From VFJL01 sp043721435 (GTDB lineage: Bacteria; Pseudomonadota; Gammaproteobacteria; Burkholderiales; Nitrosomonadaceae): a stretch of DNA of 16,300 bases. Location of the stretch: NCBI GenBank assembly GCA_043721435.1, contig JAYSQR010000081.1, positions 1 to 16,300 of the forward strand, in the 5' to 3' direction. This document shows, piece after piece, positions 6,781-14,451 of the stretch; position 1 is the stretch's first letter, and each line of letters opens with the position of its first letter. A model generated the notes under the pieces. It was given only the letters and a program-made list of their open reading frames with translations, searched no databases and was not told where the DNA came from. The translations under genes and the position numbers were made by a program.

Positions 6781-7794
6781 ATGCGGATCGGCCCCCATAT
6801 TCTCAAGAATAATCTGATTGTCGCGCCCATGGCGGGGGTGACTGATCGTCCTTTCCGGCAGTTGTGCAAGAGTATGGGCGCGGGTATGGCGGTATCGGAA
6901 ATGGTGTCGAGCAATTCATTGCTGTGGGGCTCGGAAAAGACCCGCCGCCGCGCCGATCATGCAGGGGAGGTTGATCCGATCTCGGTGCAGATTGCGGGTG
7001 CCGACCCTGCAATGATGGCTGAAGCGGCTCGCTACAACGTAGCGCAGGGTGCACAGATCATAGACATCAACATGGGTTGTCCTGCCAAAAAAATCTGCAA
7101 CGTGATGGCCGGTTCCGCCTTGTTGCAGGACGAACTGCTGGTGGGAAGGATACTCGATGCGGTGGTCAGCGCGGTGAATGTCCCCGTCACTCTGAAAATT
7201 CGTACCGGCTGGGACACGCAGCACAGAAACGCGCTGGCCGTGGCACGTATCGCCGAAAATGCGGGAGTTCAGGCGCTTGCCATTCACGGCCGCACCCGCG
7301 CATGCGCCTATACCGGCAATGCCGAATACGATACCATCGCAGCAGTGAAAGCCATGGTGAAAATCCCGGTTATCGCCAACGGTGATATCACCACGCCCGA
7401 GAAGGTCAGGCAAGTACTTGCATACACCGGGGCGGATGCCGTCATGATCGGTCGTGCCGCACAGGGGCGGCCGTGGATATTCCGCGAGATCAGCCATTAT
7501 CTTGCCACCGGCAAGTATCTGCCGCTGCCGGAAGTAAGCGAAATCCACCGTGTACTGATCAAGCATTTGCATGATCTTTACGATTTTTATGGTGAATATG
7601 CTGGCGTACGCATCGCGCGCAAGCACATCTCCTGGTACACCAGGGGACTGGTTGGCTCGGCTGCGTTTCGTCATGCCATGAACCAGTTGCAAACCACCGA
7701 GCAGCAGATGGCGGCGGTTAATGAATTTTTCAGTGAGCTTGCCAGCTATGGGCGGCGATTGACTTATATTGAGCGTGAGGAATTGGCTGCATGA
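6781..7794 (+). CDS. dusB: tRNA dihydrouridine synthase B
   Basis: An FMN-dependent enzyme that reduces specific uridines in the D-loop of tRNA. The 337-residue TIM barrel shows PMAGVTDRPFRQLCKSMGAG (16-35), and DINMGCPAKKICNVMAGSAL (95-114) with the catalytic cysteine at C100. K139 lies in VTLKIRTGW, and HGRTRA, ANGDITTPEKV and GADAVMIGRAAQGRPWIF follow for substrate and FMN-phosphate binding. C100 and K139 match the E. coli DusB numbering. The stop codon overlaps the fis start by four bases (ATGA). The dusB-fis operon is conserved in beta- and gammaproteobacteria. Confidence 0.94.
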   Translation: MRIGPHILKNNLIVAPMAGVTDRPFRQLCKSMGAGMAVSEMVSSNSLLWGSEKTRRRADHAGEVDPISVQIAGADPAMMAEAARYNVAQGAQIIDINMGCPAKKICNVMAGSALLQDELLVGRILDAVVSAVNVPVTLKIRTGWDTQHRNALAVARIAENAGVQALAIHGRTRACAYTGNAEYDTIAAVKAMVKIPVIANGDITTPEKVRQVLAYTGADAVMIGRAAQGRPWIFREISHYLATGKYLPLPEVSEIHRVLIKHLHDLYDFYGEYAGVRIARKHISWYTRGLVGSAAFRHAMNQLQTTEQQMAAVNEFFSELASYGRRLTYIEREELAA

Positions 7795-8027
7795 TCAAAG
7801 AAAACGAAATTGCCTGCTGCGTACGCAAGGCCGTGGAGAGCTATCTCAATGATCTGGGTGGTGAGAGACCTCATCCCATTCATGACATGGTGATACGCAG
7901 TGTGGAGAAACCGCTGATTGAGCTGGTGCTGAAATATGCCGGAGATAATCAGACTCGCGCCGCTGAATTGCTGGGCATCAACCGCAATACCTTGCGCAGC
8001 AAAATGAAGCAGTACCGGATCAAATAG
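7791..8027 (+). CDS. fis: Fis-family nucleoid-associated DNA-binding protein
   Basis: A 78-residue homodimeric DNA-bending protein. The C-terminal helix-turn-helix NQTRAAELLGINRNTLRSKM occupies 53-72, and the preceding helices (about 30-50) form the dimer interface. E. coli Fis has 98 residues; this short form lacks most of the N-terminal beta-hairpin arm, as usual in betaproteobacteria. Its start overlaps the dusB stop (ATGA), with GAGG ten bases upstream, so expression is coupled to dusB. Confidence 0.92.
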   Translation: MIKENEIACCVRKAVESYLNDLGGERPHPIHDMVIRSVEKPLIELVLKYAGDNQTRAAELLGINRNTLRSKMKQYRIK

Positions 8028-8096
8028 GCAGCAAAACGCGCGGCCGGGTAATAAAGTAACGGCTCGCGCCGTCAACCCTCAGTTGTGTTCCAATAA

Positions 8097-9653
8097 ATGA
8101 CCATCAAACAAGCTCTGATCAGTGTTTCCGACAAGAGCGGCATTGTCGAGTTGGCACTTGGATTGCGCCAGTTCGGCGTGACCATACTTTCTACTGGCGG
8201 TACCGCCAAGGTGTTGCAGGATGCTGGTGTGGCGGTCACTGAAGTTGGCGATTACATCGGTTTTCCGGAAATGCTCGACGGACGCGTCAAAACCCTGCAT
8301 CCGAAAATTCATGCCGGTATCCTGGCGCGTAGAGATATGCCGGAACATATGATGGCGCTGGAACAGGCGGTGATTCCAACCATCGAACTGGTAGTAGTGA
8401 ATCTTTACCCCTTCAGCCAGACCGCGGCCAAACCTGGTTGCAGCCTGGCAGAGGCTATCGAAAACATCGATATCGGCGGCCCGACCATGGTGCGCGCTGC
8501 GGCAAAGAATCACCAGCATGTGGCGGTCGTGACTGATCCGGCAGATTACACATCGCTGCTGGCAGAAATGCAGTCAACCGGTGGCGAGGTGCGGCAGGAG
8601 TTTCGTTTCCGGCTTGCGCAAAAGGCGTTTTCGCATACCGCCGCTTACGATAGCGCCATCAGCAACTATCTTACTGCCATTGAACCTGACGGTCAGCGCA
8701 CTTTTCCCGAGCAACTCAATCTCAATTTCAGTGTTGCCCAGGACTTGCGTTACGGCGAGAACCCGCATCAGCAAGCCGCATTCTATCGCGACCTTGCGCC
8801 CGCCCCCGGCAGCCTTGCCAGCTACCACCAGGTACAGGGCAAGGAATTGTCATATAACAACATCGCCGATGCGGATGCGGCGTGGGAATGCGTCAAGACA
8901 TTCGACCTGCCCGCCTGTGTGATCATCAAGCATGCCAATCCGTGCGGCGTGGCCGTGGCCGCTACCCCGCTTGTCGCCTATCAACTGGCGCTTGCCACTG
9001 ATCCGACTTCTGCTTTCGGCGGCATCATCGCTTTCAACCGCATATTGGATGGTGCCACGGCTACAGCGGTGATCAAGCAATTCGTCGAAGTGGTGATTGC
9101 GCCGGAAGTAACCAATGAAGCAAAACAGATCCTTGCCCAGAAAATCAACGTGCGCGTACTGACTCTGCCGTTGCAGGCAGGCGGCAATGCGCTGGACTTC
9201 AAGCGCGTGGGCGGCGGATTGCTGGTACAGACCCCGGATAATCTCAATGTCACTTCCGCTCAACTGAAAGTAGTGACCAAAGTGCAACCCACACCGCAGC
9301 AGTTGCAGGATTTGCTGTTTGCATGGCGCGTGGCGAAATTCGTCAAATCCAATGCCATCGTATTTTGTGCCAACGGCCAGACACTGGGCGTGGGCGCGGG
9401 ACAGATGAGCCGGGTGGACAGCGCACGCATTGCCACGATCAAAGCACAGAATGCGGGACTCTCGCTGGATGGTTCGGTGGTTGCGTCGGATGCATTTTTC
9501 CCGTTTCGTGACGGGCTGGATGTGGTGGTTCAGGCGGGCGCCCAGGCGGTCATTCAGCCCGGCGGCAGCATGCGCGACGCGGAAGTTATCGCCGCTGCGG
9601 ATGAGCAGGGCGTGGCAATGGTATTCACCGGGGTGCGGCATTTCAGGCATTGA
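8097..9653 (+). CDS. purH: Bifunctional AICAR transformylase / IMP cyclohydrolase
   Basis: PurH performs the last two steps of de novo IMP synthesis, formylating AICAR with 10-formyl-tetrahydrofolate and closing the ring. The N-terminal cyclohydrolase (MGS-like) domain contains SVSDKSGIVELA (9-20), STGGTAKVL (32-40), DGRVKTLHPKIHAG (61-74) and NLYPF (102-106). The transformylase domain includes LRYGENPHQ (217-225) and the catalytic KHANPCG (278-284). SAFGGIIAFNR and VGAGQMSRVDSARIA follow. The length of 518 residues is normal. The ATG at 8097 lacks a clear Shine-Dalgarno. It lies 69 bases after fis; a short ACGGC/GCCGT stem in that gap has no U-tract, so read-through from dusB-fis cannot be excluded. 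purD follows after 67 bases. Confidence 0.95.
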   Translation: MTIKQALISVSDKSGIVELALGLRQFGVTILSTGGTAKVLQDAGVAVTEVGDYIGFPEMLDGRVKTLHPKIHAGILARRDMPEHMMALEQAVIPTIELVVVNLYPFSQTAAKPGCSLAEAIENIDIGGPTMVRAAAKNHQHVAVVTDPADYTSLLAEMQSTGGEVRQEFRFRLAQKAFSHTAAYDSAISNYLTAIEPDGQRTFPEQLNLNFSVAQDLRYGENPHQQAAFYRDLAPAPGSLASYHQVQGKELSYNNIADADAAWECVKTFDLPACVIIKHANPCGVAVAATPLVAYQLALATDPTSAFGGIIAFNRILDGATATAVIKQFVEVVIAPEVTNEAKQILAQKINVRVLTLPLQAGGNALDFKRVGGGLLVQTPDNLNVTSAQLKVVTKVQPTPQQLQDLLFAWRVAKFVKSNAIVFCANGQTLGVGAGQMSRVDSARIATIKAQNAGLSLDGSVVASDAFFPFRDGLDVVVQAGAQAVIQPGGSMRDAEVIAAADEQGVAMVFTGVRHFRH

Positions 9654-9720
9654 GCAGTCACTGAAATAAGCGGTATCCGGTGAAGTCATATTATTTTTCT
9701 GTAGTTGATGGCATCACGAT

Positions 9721-11028
9721 ATGATGAAATTGCTCGTCATCGGCGGCGGTGGCAGGGAACATGCCTTGGCGTGGAAACTGCTCCAGTCGCCACGCGTCTT
9801 CAAGGTGTTTGTCGCTCCCGGCAATGCCGGCGTGGCGCTGGAAGACGGTCTGGAAAATCTCCCCATCACTGCCATTCCCGATCTGGCAGAATTTGCCAGA
9901 AAAGAAGGTATCTCTTATACAGTGGTCGGCCCGGAAGCACCGCTGGCGGCGGGCATTGTGGATACATTCCGTGCCGCCGGCCTGAAAATTTTTGGCCCCA
10001 CCAGGAAAGCCGCACAACTGGAGGCATCCAAGGATTTTTCCAAGGCCTTCATGCAACGCCACGGCATCCCCACCGCTGCGTACGCCACATTCAGCGACCC
10101 TGTTGAAGCCCACCGCCATCTGGAGCAAAAAGGCGCGCCCATCGTCATCAAAGCCGATGGCCTGGCTGCGGGCAAAGGGGTGGTGGTTGCGCTGACACTG
10201 GCCGAGGCGCATGCCGCAGTGGATGCGATGCTGGTTGCGAATCAAATGGGCGATGCTGGCGCGCGGGTCGTGATCGAGGAATATCTGGAGGGAGAGGAGG
10301 CCAGCTTTATCGTCATGGCGGATGGTCACCATGTATTACCGCTCGCCACCAGTCAGGATCACAAACGTCTGCAGGACGGTGATCAGGGCCCCAATACCGG
10401 CGGCATGGGTGCGTATTCTCCTGCTCCGGTGATTTCTCCCCCGCTGCATGCCAGGATAATGCGCGAGGTGATTCAGCCAGTGATGAACGGTATGGAACAG
10501 GAAGGCGAATGCTACACTGGCTTTCTTTATGCCGGGCTGATGATTGCCAAGGATGGTGCCATCAGGGTACTGGAATTCAACTGCCGCATGGGTGATCCGG
10601 AAACGGAGCCGATCATGCTGCGCCTGAAAAGCGATCTGCTGACGCTGGTGGAACATGCGGTGAACGGAACGCTCAACCAGGTGGAAGCCGAGTGGGATCG
10701 CCGTGCCGCACTGGGCGTGGTGCTGGCGGCCCATGGCTATCCCGGTACCCCGCGCCAGGGTGATGTGATTAACGGTTTGCCGAAAACCACACTCGCCTCG
10801 GCTGCGCCGGAGGATATTCATGTGTTTCACGCCGCCACCAGATTGGGCGGGAAAGACGGCAAGGAAATCGTGACTGCGGGCGGACGGGCATTATGCGTTA
10901 CCGCACTCGGGGACAACATTAAAATAGCACAGCGCCGTGCCTATGAAATCGCCGGACAAATTCACTTCGACGGCTGCCAGATGCGGTACGATATAGGACA
11001 TCATGCTATCAGTCAGCGTCGCAAATAG
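9721..11028 (+). CDS. purD: Phosphoribosylamine-glycine ligase (GAR synthetase)
   Basis: An ATP-grasp enzyme joining glycine to phosphoribosylamine in the second step of purine synthesis. The N-domain begins MMKLLVIGGGGREHALAWKL, and GPEAPLAAGIVD (70-81) follows. The ATP-grasp region has IKADGLAAGKGVVVA (143-157) and EEYLEGEEASF (186-196). HKRLQDGDQGPNTGGMGAYS (214-233) and LEFNCRMGDPETEPIM (284-299) carry metal and substrate residues. The length of 435 residues is usual. Translation could begin at either of the two consecutive ATG codons (9721 or 9724); neither has a strong Shine-Dalgarno. It is grouped with purH and precedes hemF by 51 bases. Confidence 0.95.
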   Translation: MMKLLVIGGGGREHALAWKLLQSPRVFKVFVAPGNAGVALEDGLENLPITAIPDLAEFARKEGISYTVVGPEAPLAAGIVDTFRAAGLKIFGPTRKAAQLEASKDFSKAFMQRHGIPTAAYATFSDPVEAHRHLEQKGAPIVIKADGLAAGKGVVVALTLAEAHAAVDAMLVANQMGDAGARVVIEEYLEGEEASFIVMADGHHVLPLATSQDHKRLQDGDQGPNTGGMGAYSPAPVISPPLHARIMREVIQPVMNGMEQEGECYTGFLYAGLMIAKDGAIRVLEFNCRMGDPETEPIMLRLKSDLLTLVEHAVNGTLNQVEAEWDRRAALGVVLAAHGYPGTPRQGDVINGLPKTTLASAAPEDIHVFHAATRLGGKDGKEIVTAGGRALCVTALGDNIKIAQRRAYEIAGQIHFDGCQMRYDIGHHAISQRRK

Positions 11029-11058
11029 CGGGCTTATGGACGACGCTGATCGCGACGC
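11013..11058 (+). promoter_or_regulatory. Alternative hairpins between purD and hemF
   Basis: TCAGCGTCG (11013-11021) can pair perfectly with CGACGCTGA (11041-11049). The overlapping GCGTCGC (11016-11022) can instead pair with GCGACGC (11052-11058). The two structures exclude each other and straddle the purD stop codon, ending 21 bases before the hemF start. They may tune RNA stability or hemF translation. No U-tract is present for a simple terminator. Confidence 0.35.
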
Positions 11059-11079
11059 CGGATTGGAATCGGGGGATCA

Positions 11080-11982
11080 ATGAACACTACTACTGCCCAA
11101 GTCAAAGAATTCCTGATCGGGCTGCAGCAACGCATCGTTGCAGGTCTGGAGCAGGTCGATGGCAAATTTTTCCACCACGATCAATGGGAGCGGCCCGAAG
11201 GCGGTGGCGGTTTAAGCTGCGTGCTGGAGCAAGGCAACGTATTTGAGCGCGGTGGTGTCAATTATTCCCACGTTTTCGGTGGCGGACTGCCGGCGTCCGC
11301 CACCGCTGCGCGGCCCGAATTATCCGGACGTTCGTTTGAGGCCATGGGCGTATCGTTGGTGCTGCATCCGCGCAATCCGTATGCGCCCACGGTGCACATG
11401 AATGTACGCTTTCTGGAAGCGCGCAAGGAGGGTGCAGAACCGGTATGGTGGTTTGGCGGCGGCATGGATTTGACCCCTTATTATGGTTTTGCAGAAGATG
11501 CCGTGCATTTCCACCAGACCTGCAGAAACGCGCTGCAGCCATTCGGCGGCGAGTATCACCCGCGCTTCAAGAAATGGTGCGACGAATATTTCTACTTGAA
11601 ACACCGCAAGGAGCCGCGCGGTGTCGGCGGCATTTTCTTCGATGACCTCAGTCAACCGGATTTCGATACCTGTTTCAACTTGACTAAAAGTGTCGGCGAT
11701 CATTTCTTGCCTGCCTACGTGCCGGTTCTGCAGCGGCGCCTGGACACGCCTTATGGCGAACATGAACGCGACTTTCAGGCATACCGTCGCGGGCGCTACG
11801 TGGAATTCAATCTGGTATGGGATCGCGGAACATTGTTCGGTCTGCAATCGGGTGGGCGCACCGAATCCATCCTGATGTCGCTGCCGCCGATTGTGAAATG
11901 GCGTTATGACTGGAGACCCGAAGCCGGCAGCACGGAAGAAAAACTCTATACCGATTTTCTGATCGGCAAAGACTGGCTATAA
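11080..11982 (+). CDS. hemF: Oxygen-dependent coproporphyrinogen III oxidase
   Basis: HemF decarboxylates coproporphyrinogen III to protoporphyrinogen IX using O2, in the cytoplasm. The 300-residue product contains the family signatures GGVNYSHVFG (58-67), FGGGMDLTPYY (125-135) and FKKWCDEYFYLKHRKEPRGV (163-182), plus VEFNLVWDRGTLFGLQSGGR (241-260). Histidines H96, H106, H145 and H175 coincide with the metal-site histidines of E. coli HemF. The start is supported by GGGGGATCA just before the ATG. Its position after purD suggests joint transcription. Confidence 0.95.
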   Translation: MNTTTAQVKEFLIGLQQRIVAGLEQVDGKFFHHDQWERPEGGGGLSCVLEQGNVFERGGVNYSHVFGGGLPASATAARPELSGRSFEAMGVSLVLHPRNPYAPTVHMNVRFLEARKEGAEPVWWFGGGMDLTPYYGFAEDAVHFHQTCRNALQPFGGEYHPRFKKWCDEYFYLKHRKEPRGVGGIFFDDLSQPDFDTCFNLTKSVGDHFLPAYVPVLQRRLDTPYGEHERDFQAYRRGRYVEFNLVWDRGTLFGLQSGGRTESILMSLPPIVKWRYDWRPEAGSTEEKLYTDFLIGKDWL

Positions 11983-12027
11983 GGTGGGTGCAATAAAAAA
12001 AGATGATACAAAGGGACCCACGGGGCG

Positions 12028-13788
12028 ATGAGAGCCGGTGGGCATGAGGATGTCCCTGGAAATTGGCGGCGCAACGCGGCGATAGGCGGAATTTCACTGC
12101 TCTGTATTGTTTCCAGTTTCAATGCGTTCGCGCAAACACCTCCATTTCAACCTGACGCTGGACAACTACAGCGCGATATCGAACGTGATCGTCTTCCCAT
12201 AGCGCCTCGCCAGCCCGTCACACCCCTGATCGAGAAATTGGAGCGGCCCGCCCTGGCGGTACCGGAGAGTACCCGCTTTCCGGTCAAGGGCTTCCGCATC
12301 AGCCGCGCTACGGTCTTCTCCGAAGCGGAGCTTCTGCCTCTGCTCAAGGACTTTGTCGATCAGGATATGTCCCTTGCCGACCTGCGGCGCGCCGCCGACA
12401 TCATCACCCGCTACTACCACGAACGCGGCTATTTTGTTGCGCGGACTTACATTCCATCGCAGGACATCGAGGGCGGCATTGTCGAGATCGTCGTACTGGA
12501 AGGCAAGGTTGAGAGCATCAGTATCAAGCCGGTCGGCGACGTGCGCTTGCAGGACAGTGTTGTTGAGGGAACGCTGCGTTCCGCACTGCCAGCCGATGGT
12601 CTCATCCGCAAGGATAATCTGGAGCGCGGCTTGTTGTTGCTTAACGATCTGCCCGGTGTCAATGTACGCTCGGTGCTTTCTCCTGGGGCAACGGTCGGCG
12701 CCTCCCTGCTGACGACCGAGGTGACGCAAGGCCCGCGCCTGTCCGGTCACGTCGACTTCGACAATTACGGCAACAAGTTTTCCGGCCCGTTGCGCTTGAA
12801 TGCGGGGCTCAACCTGAACGACCTGACTGGCTACGGTGACCAGCTCAGCCTGCGCGTCTCGGATTCTTCCGGCGTCCGCCATGGCCGTGTCGCCTATCAA
12901 CTTCCGGTTGGTAGTACGGGATTGAGGCTGGGGGCTGCCTATGCCGAGTTACGCTACGAACTGTGCTGTGAATTCGCCGCACTACAGGTTCACGGCAACG
13001 CCAAGGTGTCTAGCGCAACTGCCCTGTATCCCTTGATTCGCCGCCGCGACTTCAGCCTTTACGGCACCGCAGCCTACGACCACAGGAATTTCTTCAACGC
13101 CACTATCACCGGCACTATCAGTGACAAGAAGGTTGACGTTGGCATGCTTGGCATCCGGGGTGACAGCCAGGACTTCCTGGGTGGCGGCGGGATAAACACT
13201 TTCGGTGTCGCGCTTTCTACGGGGTACTTGAATCTCAACGGATGGTCTGCGGACCGCTCTGCTGACGGCATTACGGCCCGCACTCACGGCGACTACCAGA
13301 AACTTTCTTATTCGTTTATCCGTCTGCAGAAACTCAGCGAAGCCATCTCTTTCTACGCCGCGCTCTCCGGCCAGTTTGCTTCGAAGAACCTCGACTCTTC
13401 AGAGAAATTCTCTCTTGGCGGCCCGCTGGCTGTGCGTGCCTATCCCCAAGGCGAGGCTTTTGGTGACGAGAGCATGTTGCTTAACTTGGAGTTGCGCTAT
13501 AACGTAACCCAGACCATACAACTCGCCCCCTTCTTTGACCACGGCCAAACTCGTCTGCATCGCAATCCATGGGACGGCTGGCAGGGAGCCAACACGCACA
13601 TTCAAAATAGCTATGGACTTTCCGGTTACGGCCTGGGCCTCAACTGGAGTCCACCTGGCGGCTTCCTGATGCGCCTCGGTGTCGCGCAGCGCATCGGCGA
13701 CAATCCGGGGCGCAGCATGAGCGGTCTCGACGCCGACAGCGCCAAGCGTAGCCCCCGGCTGTGGCTGCTTTTGGTCAAGCAATTCTAG
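12028..13788 (+). CDS. Two-partner secretion outer-membrane transporter (TpsB, FhaC/ShlB family)
   Basis: A 586-residue outer-membrane protein expected to secrete the downstream adhesin. Residues 1-35 form a signal peptide (basic WRRN, hydrophobic core, cleavage after NAFA). A polar segment follows (about 36-80) that fits the plug helix and linker. POTRA 1 lies at about 84-160 (FPVKGFRISRATVF at the start; YYHERGYFVARTYIP inside). POTRA 2 lies at about 163-235 (LERGLLLLNDLPGVNVRS). The rest is a beta-barrel beginning LSGHVDFDNYGN. The conserved loop-6 motif VRAYPQGEAFGDE (469-481) and the terminal phenylalanine (LLVKQF) are present. A C313-C314 pair in an early barrel segment is unusual. No strong ribosome site precedes the only suitable ATG, 45 bases after hemF. 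A 6-bp inverted repeat (GTGGGT 11984-11989, ACCCAC 12016-12021) lies in that gap. Confidence 0.9.
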   Translation: MRAGGHEDVPGNWRRNAAIGGISLLCIVSSFNAFAQTPPFQPDAGQLQRDIERDRLPIAPRQPVTPLIEKLERPALAVPESTRFPVKGFRISRATVFSEAELLPLLKDFVDQDMSLADLRRAADIITRYYHERGYFVARTYIPSQDIEGGIVEIVVLEGKVESISIKPVGDVRLQDSVVEGTLRSALPADGLIRKDNLERGLLLLNDLPGVNVRSVLSPGATVGASLLTTEVTQGPRLSGHVDFDNYGNKFSGPLRLNAGLNLNDLTGYGDQLSLRVSDSSGVRHGRVAYQLPVGSTGLRLGAAYAELRYELCCEFAALQVHGNAKVSSATALYPLIRRRDFSLYGTAAYDHRNFFNATITGTISDKKVDVGMLGIRGDSQDFLGGGGINTFGVALSTGYLNLNGWSADRSADGITARTHGDYQKLSYSFIRLQKLSEAISFYAALSGQFASKNLDSSEKFSLGGPLAVRAYPQGEAFGDESMLLNLELRYNVTQTIQLAPFFDHGQTRLHRNPWDGWQGANTHIQNSYGLSGYGLGLNWSPPGGFLMRLGVAQRIGDNPGRSMSGLDADSAKRSPRLWLLLVKQF

Positions 13789-13855
13789 TAGTTACATGGC
13801 TGACGAGCGTAGCGTACCCGCCGCCATATTCTCGTTTCAAACGGGAATCGCTTGA

Positions 13856-13899
13856 GCATAGGACATTCCTGCTCTCTGCATAGCAGGAATGTCCTATGC
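13856..13899. repeat. Perfect 18-bp inverted repeat with 8-base loop
   Basis: GCATAGGACATTCCTGCT (13856-13873) and its exact complement AGCAGGAATGTCCTATGC (13882-13899) flank CTCTGCAT. Each arm itself holds a smaller dyad (AGGACATTCCT, AGGAATGTCCT). An overlapping alternative stem, CTGCATAG (13876-13883) with CTATGCAG (13894-13901), is also possible. It begins 68 bases after the transporter stop codon. No U-tract follows, so a classical intrinsic terminator is doubtful. It may be a 3'-end RNA structure, an operator pair or a mobile-element relic. Confidence 0.7.
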
Positions 13900-13921
13900 A
13901 GGGCTATTGAATACAGTAGAC

Positions 13922-14009
13922 TTGTCCCAGACAAAAATGCAGTCATGTCCCATGACCATTTTCAATCCAGAATCTAATATTCTAGCGTGTATTGGGCGTC
14001 AACTGACGC
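13922..14009. repeat. Cluster of three compact dyads
   Basis: Three perfect short inverted repeats occur within 90 bases: TTGTC-CCA-GACAA (13922-13934), GTCATG-TCC-CATGAC (13942-13956) and GCGTCA-AC-TGACGC (13996-14009). The first two share a GTCCCA core. They may be binding sites for dimeric regulators upstream of the adhesin. Function is not determined by the sequence. Confidence 0.4.
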
Positions 14010-14141
14010 TACCCTGAGATGTAACGAAGCATGCTTTGTAAGCAACAAATTATTCCGATGAAATAGGGTAAGCAGGCATTACGCGAAGGCGCAATGGCCG
14101 GAATATTTCTTCGCAATCTGTCAAAGATTACCCCAAAGGTC

Positions 14142-14190
14142 ACGTCCCTAACGTCACTCCTCAACGTGCAGTCCAGTTCTACACGTCACT
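14142..14190 (+). repeat. Direct ACGTC(A/C)CT motifs upstream of the adhesin promoter
   Basis: ACGTCCCT at 14142-14149, ACGTCACT at 14151-14158 and ACGTCACT at 14183-14190 are direct repeats, with a weaker ACGTGCAG at 14164-14171. They lie about 85-135 bases upstream of the candidate -35 region, in the range for activator sites. They could be coincidental. Confidence 0.3.
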
Positions 14191-14274
14191 TGTTTTTCAC
14201 CTGCCGGAATAGAAAGGAGCAGGGGGAAAGGAACTAAACAATCTTCTTAAACTCAAAAAGAAAATGGTCTTATA

Positions 14275-14303
14275 TTTTAATTGGTTACGGTGTAAAATAT
14301 AAT
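14275..14303 (+). promoter_or_regulatory. Candidate promoter of the adhesin gene
   Basis: A perfect TATAAT at 14298-14303 is preceded, with a 17-base spacer, by TTTTAA (14275-14280), a three-of-six match to the -35 consensus. The surrounding 100 bases are much richer in A and T than the neighbouring genes. Transcription would start near 14310, giving a leader of about 140 bases before the adhesin ATG. The weak -35 suggests dependence on an activator. Confidence 0.45.
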
Positions 14304-14379
14304 AATTGGAAACATGAACGAAAGCGACTTTTAGAGGTGACCCGAAGACAACGAAGAAGGCGCGAGTCTTTTCTTTCTT

Positions 14380-14451
14380 ATGAGTAAAGCTCACACACAC
14401 ACAGGACGCCGCTACCCCTCACCGTTCGGCTCTCCGGCGGTGGCAGGTTGA
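14380..14451 (+). CDS. Possible 23-codon leader ORF coupled to the adhesin gene
   Basis: An ATG at 14380 opens a frame for MSKAHTHTGRRYPSPFGSPA and three more residues, ending in a TGA at 14449-14451. That stop shares its A with the adhesin ATG (TGATG), the classic arrangement for termination-reinitiation. The ORF includes a (CA)6 tract. A Shine-Dalgarno before the ATG is not obvious: AAGAAGG is about 18 bases away. The ORF may be chance. Confidence 0.25.
   Translation: MSKAHTHTGRRYPSPFGSPAVAG
14392..14403 (+). repeat. (CA)6 dinucleotide tract in the adhesin leader
   Basis: Six uninterrupted CA units lie 48 bases before the adhesin start codon and inside the leader ORF. Loss of one unit would place the leader ORF in frame with the adhesin, since no stop occurs in that frame between 14388 and 14451. 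Gain of one unit would shift it to the third frame. Six units is short for a strongly slipping tract. Confidence 0.6.

Larger units (their letters stand above)
13789..14379. other. Long intergenic region between transporter and adhesin genes
   Basis: About 590 bases without a convincing gene. Short open stretches on both strands match nothing recognisable. From left to right it holds an 18-bp inverted repeat (13856-13899), a run of compact dyads (13922-14009), and a 10-bp palindrome AAGCATGCTT (14027-14036). ACGTC(A/C)CT repeats (14142-14190), an AT-rich tract with a TATAAT box (14230-14330), and a 6-codon ORF (MNESDF, 14314-14334) follow. It most likely carries the promoter and control sites of the adhesin gene, possibly with remnants of a small mobile element. 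Confidence 0.6.

Noticed and set aside
8059..8072. ACGGC-TCGC-GCCGT hairpin between fis and purH as a terminator
   Set aside because: The stem is only 5 bp with no following T-tract; it is insufficient to call an intrinsic terminator.
11984..12021. GTGGGT/ACCCAC pair between hemF and the transporter as a terminator
   Set aside because: Six base pairs with a 26-base A-rich loop and no downstream T-tract; noted only in the transporter entry.
14107..14208. A plus-strand open stretch reading SVKDYPKGHVPNVTP up to a TAG after HLPE
   Set aside because: It resembled a gene fragment at first, but no family could be named and no start or ribosome site fits.
14197..14400. A 67-codon minus-strand frame in the adhesin upstream region
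   Set aside because: No recognisable family, no good ribosome site, and it overlaps the likely promoter; treated as chance.
13789..14450. CRISPR array or tRNA gene in the long intergenic region
   Set aside because: Repeats are few, short and unevenly spaced, and no cloverleaf or anticodon arm could be built.
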